DNA of 64,000 nucleotides from Geobacter sp. AOG2 (GTDB lineage: Bacteria > Desulfobacterota > Desulfuromonadia > Geobacterales > Pseudopelobacteraceae). This document shows positions 35,514 to 47,100 of this stretch, in pieces; within the stretch, counting starts at the first letter, position 1; each line of letters starts with the position of its first letter. The stretch spans positions 2,732,158 through 2,796,157 of the forward strand of contig NZ_BLJA01000001.1 in NCBI RefSeq assembly GCF_019972295.1, written 5' to 3'. The notes below the pieces were generated by a model. That model searched no databases. It was given only the letters and a program-made list of their open reading frames with translations, and was not told the DNA's origin. The translations under genes were made by a program, and so were the position numbers.

Positions 35514-38129
35514 TTAAATAATTGTCCCATCCGTCAATCCCGACGGTTTTCCGTTCTTTTTACGCAGGTTGCCGCTGCTGTCGATCCACAGATAATAACT
35601 CCCGAGCTTCAACATCTGTTGCGCCTCTAGGATGGCCGGGGCCTGCTCGGTCGCATAGGCCGAATTGGTTGCCAAACGCTGGATGGCGATCATGAAGGCG
35701 GCATCCACAATGAACATGGTGCCCAGAGGCGAGAAGCCCTGACGCAGATGCAGGCGCTTTGCCTTCTCCACCGCCTCCAGGGCCTTGCCGACCTCACCAC
35801 GGTAGCGCACCGCCAGGTAGGCGGGCATGAGCGTGGGAAAGGCATCGATGTTGCGGCCCCACCAGGAGGGTTGATCCCGGTCCAACTTCTCCCAGCCGTG
35901 GTTCCACTTCACCCGGTAGATCTCCGGGGTGGTGCCCACCGGCACCTGGTACAGCTCGGGGAAGAGCCCGGCCATACATGACGGATACCATTCGCTGCCA
36001 ATCTCATCGGGTATCAGGTTGGTCGTTGACCAGTTCCATTCCTTGCTTGAGGTCTGGTAAAAGAGACCGATCCCCACGGCCAGGGGAGCGAGGAAGGCGG
36101 TATAATAGGCCGTGTCCGCATCGCCCCGCGCCGTCATCTCGGCAAGCAACGCCCGGAGCCCGGCGTACACCTCGCAGTTGTCCATCAGGTAGGACGTGCC
36201 CCAGATGGCATGATCCCCGGTGAAATCGTTCTGAAAGGTTTTGGTCAGTCCGGTGTAGGTCGGGTTGACGTACATCCATTGCGCGCTGCCGTCCACGATG
36301 ATCGCCCCGTAGATCGTGCCCGACGGCGCTGCCGCCCCGGTGGTCCCCGACAGGATGCAGCGGTAGGTGTTACCGTTGGCGGTGTATTCGTCGCCGACCT
36401 TTACCGCGGCCGTCGCCGTCCAGGGTGTATAGCCCTTGACCTGGGTAAGGACGTTGTAATACATCAGGTTCTTCATGGTGGCGTAATTGGTCTCCCCGGC
36501 CGCGTTCGTCGCATCGAACCACGCAAAGTCCATGGTGTTGTTGACATAGGCGCAGGCCAGGGCCACGAACATGGCGGCATAGGAATCATTGGAATCCGGG
36601 TTGCGGTACTGGCTCATATCCGCATGGGTGTCATACCAGTAATATTTCCATCCGGCTGCGTTCGCCCGCAACCATGTCCACGTTATCCCGCTATCCGTGA
36701 ACGTCCCGCTGGTGGCGTTGGTCGATCTGTTGGGCAAGGTGCTGCCACACGCCCGGGTGACCGCCGTTGTCGCCTTCCAGATATCGCCGTTGGCGACGCG
36801 CAGATCTCCGCTTGCAATCATCTCCCCGCCGGTAAAGTTTGGGTAATCGCCCGGATTCTTAAAAAGATACTTCCAGACCGCCGTGCCGTCGCTGATCCCG
36901 GTACCGGTCCAGTTGGGAGCCGTTACCCCCGTGGTGCCAGCCGTGGTGCACTCATAAACACCGTGGTTCGCGATCCGCTTGCTGCCCACAACAACGGCCA
37001 CTCCGCTAAGCCACGGCACGACTATATGCTTTGTCGCACAGTTGAGCAGGGCCTTGATCCTGGAGGGGTTATAGTCGGCAATGGAGAGGAGGCCGCTGAA
37101 AACGAAGTACCAGAGGACACCGTTGTTCTGCCCGTAGCGGAAAGCTCCCTTGTACGGTGAGTCGGCAAAATAAGCCCACTTTACACCGCCATCGTTGATG
37201 ACAAAGACTCCAAGGCCTGCATCCCAAAATGTGGGCATGCCCGTTGGAGCGCTGTCGCCGGTCACGCCGTAGGTGAAGGCCTGGTAGATACGGCCGTTGT
37301 TCTCGCGCAGGTTGCCGTAAAAGATGGTTTCGTTCGCCGTCCACGGGGCGATGGTTGCCGGGATGTCGAAGGTCTGCATGACCGAATCGGCGTTAAACGC
37401 CCCCTGCACCGGCTGCTTTGGTGTGGGAGAGGTCACCCGCCAGTCAAGAACCCCCTGGATGGTATTGACGCCGCTGTTGATGATCCGGGCGATCTTCAGT
37501 TTGTCCACGTACCCGGCCAACTTCCAGTAATTGTCCCCGGATTCGATCACCACACCGCCGGCGGAATCAAGGTAGATATCCATGTACCCCGCTGATTGGA
37601 TGGCGATGATTGCTCCCGTGAACTCGATAAGCCGACCGTCAGAGTAATAACGTCCCGCACCGATGGTGAGTTCCGTTCCTCCGGCCGTCCAGTTCAAGGC
37701 CATGCCGGACAGGACATAAGGATAGAACACATCGGGGTAGACAACGGAATCCGAACCGCTTCCCCCATTGCCGCCGCCTCGCTGTTGTACTACCATCGTC
37801 AATCGATCCAGGGCGGTTTCCACGATCTCCGGGAAATAACCGCCCTGGTTGCGCAGGTCTATCGGTTGCAACTCCGACACCGTACGCACCAATTGCAAGG
37901 TTTCGCCCACAGCCAAGGGAGACTTGAGCGTGATCGTCCCACCGGCGTATCCGGCCGCTCCGGTCAGCGTATAGTTTGCATCCTCGATCAGGACCAGCGA
38001 GGCACCCTGGGAATTGGTTTTGGTCACCGTGATATCGGAGTTGGTCAGGAACCTGAACCCGAAGGAAAATGGCCCTGCCGTGCCCTTGCCGGTGAACGTC
38101 GCTGTGCAGGCCGTGCTGGATACCGTCAT
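35514..38129 (-). CDS. Tail fibre or tail-spike protein (T7 gp17-like N-terminus)
   Basis: 871 residues. The first 120 match the T7 tail-fibre attachment domain by pattern (FSFGFRFLTNSDITVTKT, YTLTGAAGYAGGTITLKSP and the final VETALDRLTMVVQ). Residues 120-440 hold short repeated Trp/Gly segments (GVKWAYFADS, GTAVWKYLFK, GSAQWMYVNP) that look like small carbohydrate-binding repeats. The remainder resembles a glycosidase-like helical domain (WGTSYLMDNCEVYAGLRALL). It should recognise the host surface. Its ATG overlaps the stop of the giant protein by one base. Confidence 0.8.
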   Translation of the reverse strand: MTVSSTACTATFTGKGTAGPFSFGFRFLTNSDITVTKTNSQGASLVLIEDANYTLTGAAGYAGGTITLKSPLAVGETLQLVRTVSELQPIDLRNQGGYFPEIVETALDRLTMVVQQRGGGNGGSGSDSVVYPDVFYPYVLSGMALNWTAGGTELTIGAGRYYSDGRLIEFTGAIIAIQSAGYMDIYLDSAGGVVIESGDNYWKLAGYVDKLKIARIINSGVNTIQGVLDWRVTSPTPKQPVQGAFNADSVMQTFDIPATIAPWTANETIFYGNLRENNGRIYQAFTYGVTGDSAPTGMPTFWDAGLGVFVINDGGVKWAYFADSPYKGAFRYGQNNGVLWYFVFSGLLSIADYNPSRIKALLNCATKHIVVPWLSGVAVVVGSKRIANHGVYECTTAGTTGVTAPNWTGTGISDGTAVWKYLFKNPGDYPNFTGGEMIASGDLRVANGDIWKATTAVTRACGSTLPNRSTNATSGTFTDSGITWTWLRANAAGWKYYWYDTHADMSQYRNPDSNDSYAAMFVALACAYVNNTMDFAWFDATNAAGETNYATMKNLMYYNVLTQVKGYTPWTATAAVKVGDEYTANGNTYRCILSGTTGAAAPSGTIYGAIIVDGSAQWMYVNPTYTGLTKTFQNDFTGDHAIWGTSYLMDNCEVYAGLRALLAEMTARGDADTAYYTAFLAPLAVGIGLFYQTSSKEWNWSTTNLIPDEIGSEWYPSCMAGLFPELYQVPVGTTPEIYRVKWNHGWEKLDRDQPSWWGRNIDAFPTLMPAYLAVRYRGEVGKALEAVEKAKRLHLRQGFSPLGTMFIVDAAFMIAIQRLATNSAYATEQAPAILEAQQMLKLGSYYLWIDSSGNLRKKNGKPSGLTDGTII

Positions 38130-41100
38130 TACTGGTGCCTCCTGTAGGAGAGAATACCCGTAGCCGGGTTCCGGGATATGGCAGGGTTGTAGTCCCCGGT
38201 CAGTAGATCGTGAAGATATTGGGCAGTGATTGTTGCCGGGGCACCTTTGCCGCGGCTGGCGTTCGACATAAACCGTGCAGCTTCACAGAAGGCCTTTTCC
38301 GCTTCGGCTATGGGCTGGCCGGACGCTTCCCCCATGATCTGCCCTTCCACATGGCCGGCCGGTTCACCCACATGTGTGTCCAAGACCATCGGAGGCAGGT
38401 GCGCCAGAAACCATGGCAGGAATGCGTCGCCGGCATCAGGCTGGCGGCTATGCAGAGATTCCTTCAGTATCCCGGCAGCCACGATGCCGAACAGGAAGGC
38501 CTCGACACCGTCGGCAGGGTTTGCGCCAAGCACCCCTTGATTGGCGATACGTCGGCCGACCGATACATCATTGCCGTAGCGAACCAGGGCCGGGGCGATG
38601 AGCATGGCCATCTCCCGCGCTTTCGCGATGAGCGCGCTCGTCGACAGATCGCCGACCCGGCAGGCGTCAGGGATCATGTGGAACGCCTCGTCGGCACGGC
38701 GCACCGCCTCCATACCGTCCATACCCTTGGCCTGGGCTTCCCGGTAGCCGGAGATCCACACCATCATGGCCGCGACCCCGGCGGCCCCTGCCCGGCTTTC
38801 CACAATCCAGCGCTGCACGCCATCCATAACCGCGCCCTTGCCGGTCGCCCCCTCGCGGACCTCGGCCCTGATACGTTCAATTTCGCGGTTCAGGAGCCGC
38901 ATGTGCTCGGAAGCCTCCGCGGCGAAGCGGTGCACGGCCACGGGATTACGCAGGTACTCGAACGCACCGCGCACCACATGGGGCACATCCATATTCTGCA
39001 TGGCCCGGCAGGCGCTGGTCGTGATGTCGGACACGGCGTCGGCCGCCTTCTGGCCGACGATGCGGGCAAAAACGCTGGTGAGCAGCGCCCTGCGGGTATT
39101 CTCGAGCCAACGGGACGAATCGCGGCCCAGGGTGTCCTGTTCGATCATGTAAGCAACCCAGTCCAACATATTCTTGTGGGCCGGGCCCCCCAGTCGGCCC
39201 ACGATTGCCTCCTTCACTACCGCGTTCTTCAACAACCGCTTCGACTGGGCGGCGAATTCCCCGAAGGTGATCTGGATGGCGACCCGGTCCAGATGCCGGA
39301 CCACGACGCTCTCCAGATCAAGGGAGAGGGGCCCCACACCCACCTCTTCCATCCCATCACGGAGGAACATCCGGCCCGGCAGCGCGGCATCGGGTATCGA
39401 ATCCCCATCGCCGGAGTAGTGCGGATCGAATACGATCGGATAATACCCACCCTCCAGGATGCCGTTGGCAATCCTGATCGGCCTGGTTTCAATCCAGACC
39501 GGCTCCGTGCCGGCCTGCCGACGCACGAGCGCTTCCATCTCGGGCTTCAGCGTCTCAATGGCCTTCCAGACACCGTTCACCACCGCGATCTCATCGGCGC
39601 TCAAATGCCCCAGGATTTCCCGGAGCGTGTCCGGGGACAGCCCGGGAGCGCCGCCGCCGTGGGAAAAACGGATACCGCCCCGCATCAGCAGGTCCAGGTT
39701 GCGCTCATTGCCGCAGTTCAGGGCGATGGCCACGATCTCGTCCTTGGTCAGACTGCTTCCCAGTCTCTCCATAAAGATCTTGCCATGGCTCCGGTCCACG
39801 CCTTTACCCTTTATCAGATCGAAGATAGCCGGAAAGATCGACTCCCGGACCCGGTTCAGGTGATTGGCGGCCGTGTCATAAGGCTTCCGGAAGAGGTCGT
39901 GCCACGGCCCGGAAACGGCGTGCCCGTCAATACGCTCGAAAAGGGCTTCAATCCTGATAATGGGGATGTGGATCTCCGGGGCACGCTCCGCGACCCGATC
40001 GAGAAACAACAGAGCGCGATCATCGACGATGCCCGCATTCCCGGCGGGGATTGAGGCATTCAGCTGCTCCACCAGTTGGCGTTTCGCCTCCCCCAGTGCA
40101 ATCCCGGCCCCACCATTGCGAACCGTATTGACCACACCCGCCGCATGTCCGATCATGTGCAGCGTTGCGGAGACGGCCCGCAGTCCGTCCATGGGCAGGT
40201 CCCGGTAACTCACCACCCCGCGCCCCTCGTCCAAAACGGCGGCCGGGACCGGCAGGTCGATCCCCTCGTCCCGCCGCAGGTGGTCAAGAAACCGCCGCAG
40301 GCCTTCCCGCCGGGCGGGTGGTCCGTCAAGCGGCGCGTCGGCCAGGCCGAAGCGGGCAAGGAGCGCGTCTATTTGTTCCCGGAAGGGGCTTCCCGCCAGC
40401 CCCGGCACGACAAGCCCGGCGTCGGCCATGGGGCCGGTCTCCGCCACGGTTACACTGGTCTGATGTACTATCCGGATATTGACATCTCCGAAGGATGGTG
40501 CAATACTTTGAAAGAGGGTGGTAACACCTTCGGGATCGCCTCCAGGCTCACCGGGACTCTTTCTCCCGCTACGCTGCTTGGAGGCTTTCTTTTGCTCATG
40601 TTCTTCCGCATCAGGAAAAAGATCATAGAATTTATTGCCAGCCTTATCCTCTCCGACTTCTACCTGCACCCGATAGAGTTTTCCCGCCATCTCAACATCA
40701 GCATCAATCAGGTGAAATTTGACAATGCCATCCTTTCGTGGATGATCGGGTTGTTCTTCTCTTACATAATCTCCTGACTCAATGATTTCTCTCAGGAGCG
40801 GAACCATCTTCAACTTGTTGGGATCAGCACTGAAATGCTCAACCTCTTTACGTCCCTTCCGGGTAAATGCGATCTCTCCGAGATCATCCCGGTGCGCTGG
40901 CTCTTTAACTTGCAAATGTTCCCGGTACCAATCAACCGCTGCCTTACGCAGCGCCGCGAGATCATCGCCATGATCTCCAAGCTCTTTGCCGGTTAATCTG
41001 ACAGGCGGCTTGGCCGCCTGATACATTTCCCGCACGCCATCAACTGACAATGATCCGGCGTCGGCAGACATCCGCCCGGCCTCCGCCCGGATCGCGTCAA

Positions 41101-44100
41101 CCTCATCCAGGGCCGCAACCGCTTCGCTGTACAGAAAATGATTCAACAACTGGCGGGTCCTGGCTGCCGCCGCTCCGCTGAAATCCCCCCTGCTGAACAG
41201 GTCGAGAGCCTCGCGCGCCGCCGTGCGCCCACCGTCCAGGTACAGCAACGGATCGATAGTTCTGACCGGTTTTGCGCCGACCTGTTCCCGTGCCGCCTGC
41301 CGAAAGACCGCCACCGGCGGGGCGGCAACGTCGTCACCATCCCTGTTCCCCTTTCCGTGCAGAGCCGAAATCTCGGTCCGCAGCACCTCGGCCCATTGGT
41401 CGTTGTGTACAGTTTTCATGGCCTCGCCGGCCATACGGCCATCCCGCAGCAGGTCGCCGTGGCGATCCTTCATGCGTGCCTCGGCCTCGGCGGCAACGGC
41501 ATTGCCCAAGGGCGGTGCCGCCAACATGGCGCGGATCATCTCGTCGGCCGAACTGAAGCCGTAGCGCTCCGCCACCAGTTCCGGGTGCGCCCCGCCCTCA
41601 ACTGCGTAGAGGTAGTCCGTGGCGCTCCCCTTCGGCAGCCGTTTCAGGAATTCCTCGCCGTACATCCGCACCAGAACGGACCGGTCCAGCTTTAATCCCG
41701 GCGTGACGTTCCCGGCAAAGTCCCTGCCCTTGAGGATCTCCTGAAGCGCCCGATATACCGGGCCGGCCTGGGCCTCTGCCGTCGCCTCGTCCCGGAGCGC
41801 GGCCTGTTCGTCCCGCCACCAGGGTTTCCGCTCCCGGCGTTTCTCGGCCATCAACGTGCGAAGCAACCCCTCCTTCGCCAGTTCGCCCGCCTGCCCGGCA
41901 TCCTCCCGGTACCGGTCAAACTCCGCAGGGTGCATCCCGGCATCTCCGGCCGTGGCAAAGAGCGGTTTCATCTCCTGCATGCGGCGTATCCGCCCGATCT
42001 CGGCGTCGGTTGCCGACATGCGGTCGAACACCTCCCGAACCTCCGGGGTCAATCGGACGTTCAGCGCGGTCAGGTCCTTGTAGATGCCGACCATCCAGTC
42101 TTTCATGCGCCGGAACAGGGACCGCGTCTCCACACTCGGGGCGCGGCCCTCCATGATGTACGCCTCGAAGGCCTGGGCGAGCTTCTCGTGGTGTTCCGTC
42201 CGGATATGGGCGCGGGAATCCACTCCGGCAAACGTGAGCAGGGCGGCATAATCCTCCTTGATCTGCCGGGGGGCATCGGGTCGTTCGGCCAGGTCGCCCA
42301 GGATCTCGGTGAAGAAGTGCCCCGATTCGTGGATGAACGTGGAGAGGTTGGCGTCTTTCAGCAGACCGATCTCGAAATTCCGGTCGCTGTCGAAACGGAT
42401 GTAGCCGCGCTTGACAATCGGGCTGTTTTGGTGGAGAATTGCTTCCATAGATCCACTCTGGCCCGATAGACCGCGCAAAGGGGACCCGTTACCGGGTTGA
42501 TTGGTCTGCGCCCTTTCCCAGAGTGGGTTTTTATTTTTAAAAAAGTCATCCCTGGCTACAACGGCAGTCTTGACATCGTAATAATCTCCGTGTGCCGAAG
42601 GGGCAAGCCGGATATAGAGAACCGAATCCTTACTTCCCTTTCTTACCAGTAACAGATTTCCCCTCTGTCCCTTGTAGATGGCATCACAGCCTGAAACAAC
42701 CGCATCAACCATGCTTTCCGCCGAATCATATCCCTCGGCCTGTAACTCTTTTAACCTCTCGGGACGTTCTATGTGGATCTTCCCTTCTTTCTCGTCTCCG
42801 TTGCGCAAAAGTATAGGTGCCGACTGTCTCCCGATAACCGCTCCGATTTCGGGAGTGATTTCACCGAAAACATACCTTCCATCGGGCGCTGGAACAAAAT
42901 CGTGGGATGCCGGGGCATCCGCGCTCTGGAAAAAGTGGCCCACACCCTCTGGCATGCGGCCGCTTTCCACGAATGAAATCCCGTTCTTCATTTCGATGAC
43001 ATCCAGTAACGGGGCACCGAACAGAGAGCCGAACGAGATCATGTTCCGTGCCGCGGCAAGGCTGCCGGGAAGGCCGGGAATAACCAGGACCATCGCCACG
43101 CCGTTGCCCTTGTGGAAGGCGGACATGATTGCCGATGAACCCGATGCGGGGTTGCCGGTCTTCAATTTGGCCATTTCAGACACGGACATGGGGACAAGAG
43201 AAACCGGCCTGGCGCTGGAGTCAACGACAATGACCCCGGAAACGCCTTCACCGTGCGATCGGGCGTACTCGATCACGTGTTCGATATAGGCAAATTGTTC
43301 CGATGTCGGTAACGCGACAATCTCCCTGTCGTAGGTCTTTATTTTCTGCGTGCGCTCTTTGTCCGTCTGCAACGAGCTGAGCGGGATTTTCTCACTCCTG
43401 TTGTCTTTCCCCTCCATCCAGACCGCCCCTTCCGTCTGGCCGACGACAACCATGCCCCTCGACTTGATCCCCGATCCGTCCAGCAACGTGGTCAGCAGCG
43501 AGATTGCACCATGGTCGGGAGGCGACGGTGTGGGGTCGCCGTTCGGGTGATTGTGGGCGAACCAGACTTCGGCGGCGCCGGGGAAATCGTGTACGACCCC
43601 CAACAGGTCCCTCGGCGATATGGAGGTGCTGTCCATCGCGCCGGTGGAATGCTGGATAATCCCGAGCACGTTGCCTTTTGCATCGGTAACGATGGCGATG
43701 GCCGCCTCTTGGGCCCGCTTGGTAAGGGGAAAGGCTATGTGGGCAGCGTCGGCTGGGGTTTTTATCCTCGTAATCGCGGAATGAAGGACACCGGTAACGA
43801 CCTTTTTTATATAATCGTTGTTGGCGGGCGTACCCGATGCGCTGGTTTCTTCCCGGCCGACAGCGTCATTCAAGGCCCGAATATCCGCATCACCGGACGT
43901 TGGCGCCGCACCCCGGCCGCGGGCGGTTGCATCCTCGCCCGGGGCTTCCGAACGGCCCGTGACTTTGCTCGCGGCACCCCGTTTGGAGGATTTCTTCCTC
44001 AATGACGCGCTATCGTCTCCAAACCGCTCCGATTCATTACCGGCCGGCTCGATCAGATGCTTATCCGACTGATACAACTCCCTGACCTCATCTGCGGCAA

Positions 44101-47100
44101 GGCGGTTGACGGCTGACTGGAAAAGTGCATTGACAGCACGTGATTTTGAATCGATAATAAAATCAGTTAGGGCCTGGTGAATCGGAGAGTCCGGTTCGTC
44201 ACTACTGGAAGCGCCCGTCCTCTTTCCAGTGCCAGGCTCTTTTTCTTTTTCAAACTCTGTCAATAACCACTGTTTTCCTTCTCCATCCCAATCCAGACGG
44301 ACGACGGCCCGATGTTGGTCCGATTCGAGACGGATTCTGTTTTTGCCCCTGCTCACAACCGACGTCGTATCTAAAATGTTTTGCAGGTCGCCGGCAACTT
44401 CGGGATGTTTGATCCTGATTTTTGCAAAACCAAACCCATCCTCGTATTCTTTTTCCAGGGAACCTTCTTTCCCCCACACAAGATCGATATCCCCAACCTC
44501 GGGATGATGTAAGGCCGCGATCGCTTCGCCGGTCCGGTACTTCGCCAATCTCTCGACAGCCCTTAGGGCATCATGTTTCAGGTCGCGCCAGACAGGACCG
44601 AAACTCGAAACCCCGTCGGCCCCATATTTTGTCTGCCAGAATTCATGTGCACTTTTATCCCCGTCCAGCGCCGAGTCCATGGGGCGGGCCAACGTGAGTC
44701 CGCGCTTGACATTGTCCTTACCGGGCTGCACAAATTGAATATTGACACCATTAGCAGTATCTGAGATACTTTGATTGAGGGTGGTTTCACCCTCAAGAGA
44801 AGCCGCCGCAACGTCCGACTTGATCTCGGGCCCCCTGTGGCGGTTTCTATTTCGATCATTCTCTTTTGCATCAGGGAAAAGTTCATAGAATTTGTTCCCC
44901 CTGCGGTCTTCTCCGACAAACACCCTTGACCTTCTAATCTCTCCTTCAAGACGTACATCCGCTTCAATGACATGAAACTTGATTATGCCGTCCCGGCGTG
45001 GATGGTCCAAATTCTGAGTCTCTATATAATCCCCGTTCCGGATAATATCGCGCAGGGCGGTAACCATTTTGATTTTTGCCGGGTCGGCCCCAAAATGGCT
45101 AAACTCTTCAATGCCCTTGCGCGTAAAGGCAATGCTGCCCAAGTCGTTACGTTCCACTGGCTTGCCGTGCAGATTGTCCCGATACCATTGGAAAGCGGCT
45201 TTACGAAGCTCCTTGATATCCCCGAACTCTCCCAGTTCCTTGCCCGTAAGCACGGCAACCGGCTTATGCCCGGCCTGATACAGCTTCTTGACATCTTCCG
45301 GGGCCCCAACTATACTTAAACCATTCCCCCCATCGGTTTTGGCCGTTGAGTCCAAGGTGGAAAGAATACTTTCTGCACGCGACGTGGCGGGATATTTAAA
45401 AGAACCCGCTCCCAGGTCAGAACGACTAAACGTAGGTCTGGCTTGCGTAGCGCCGGATTGAGTACTAACCTCGCCGGAGGCATCGGGTTCTCCAATTTTC
45501 CACCCGGTTAATAGCCACGTCTTTTGCTGGCCGTGTTCTTCCAGAGAGAGCACGGCCTCTCTATCTCCATCAACTATGTGAACGTTTTTTTTGCCTTTCA
45601 CAAATTTTGTGACTTTCCCACTAATCACAGTTTGAATAACCTGCCAAACAACATCAGCACCTCGCTTTTCTCCAATATGCCGGATGCCTTTTTTCTCGTC
45701 GCCCCATAAAAAAGACACATCGCTTGAACCACCATATTGTTCAAGATCAGGCCGTAATCCGTAGGCTGTGCCCTCCTCGCTTCCATTCAATATTTTATCT
45801 ATTGCGGACTGAACAGTGCGCACTTTTTCCTGGTGTTCTTCGCTCTGCCACAACTCCTGCTGGCCTTTCAGGCGATCACGCACCTGCCGGTTGTCCATGC
45901 TGTTGAGATCAATCCCCGACCGATCCAAGTGGTCTTTCAACCGTATCAATTCCAGGTGGTCGTCCGATTGCTTCGGTATATCCCCTTCCCGCAAGTGTTC
46001 CAGCATCTGGTCGATTGACGCGTCCGCGCCGATCCGGCCGGCAAGGTCCGAGCCTAGAGGCCGGGCCAACTTGAGATTGTAATGCGAGTACAGCTCATAA
46101 GGATCGACACCGGCACGCTCCCCCATAACCCGGAAAGCGTTGGCAACCAAGCTGGCATTGTGCTCCGCCGTGCTGCGCTCCATACCAATGCCCATCTGCT
46201 GGCTCACCAGATCGTCATAGACCTTGTTGTACGATTCGTTACCCTTGACCGCCTCCTGCGACCGGGCAATCATGTTTTTCAGCGCGTCCACGAAACCGCC
46301 GCTTTTGTGGGCGTTCTCCTTCACCGCCTGAACGCGGGCAGAGGCCTCGCGCTGGGTGCTATCCCCCGGCGACAGCCGGGTATCCTTCACCAATTCGCCG
46401 TACTGTTCCAGCCGGGATAACGTTCCGGTGAACTCCCCGAAGGGAATCACGATGTCGGAGCCGGTGGCGAGCGCCTCACGGTACGCCTCGGGATTGGCGA
46501 GGTTTTCTGCCGCCACCCGGGATGGGTCGAGCCCGGCCGAGCGAAACAAATCGTTCCACCGCTCCACCGGGACATAGGCGTTGTCGATGCCGGCGTGTTC
46601 CGCGGCCACGCCGTCCAGATGCCGCCGCACCAGTTCAGGCGCGCGGTTATTGGCCTTGCTGTCCCGGACGGCCGCGCCGATCCCGGCAAGCGCGTCCGCC
46701 CGCCGCCCGGCCCGGTAGTGGTCGTAGAACGGGACCAGCGACTCCATCAGGCTGTCGCCGACCATCGGTCGCCCGGTCTGGAGCGCGTGATGAGCGCCGA
46801 AGAGGAGCCCCATGGCAAGGTCGTGGGCCATGGTCCCTGGGTCGAGCGGATCGATATCATCGGCCTGCTTGCCATAACCCGCATAGTTCAGCCCCGCCTT
46901 CTCCAGGCCCCGGTCCAGGGCCCCGAAGAGCGGATTGAGCGTCGCCCCCCTGACCAGGCTGCTGGAAAGGGAAGCGCCGCCGAACGGCAGCTTGGTCATG
47001 GCATAGGCGGTCATGCCGGACTTCATGGCCAGGGCCAGAGAGGTATCCGGATCAACGCCCCTGGCGGTCAGACCGTCGTACGTGTCGTTGGTGGCCTGCC

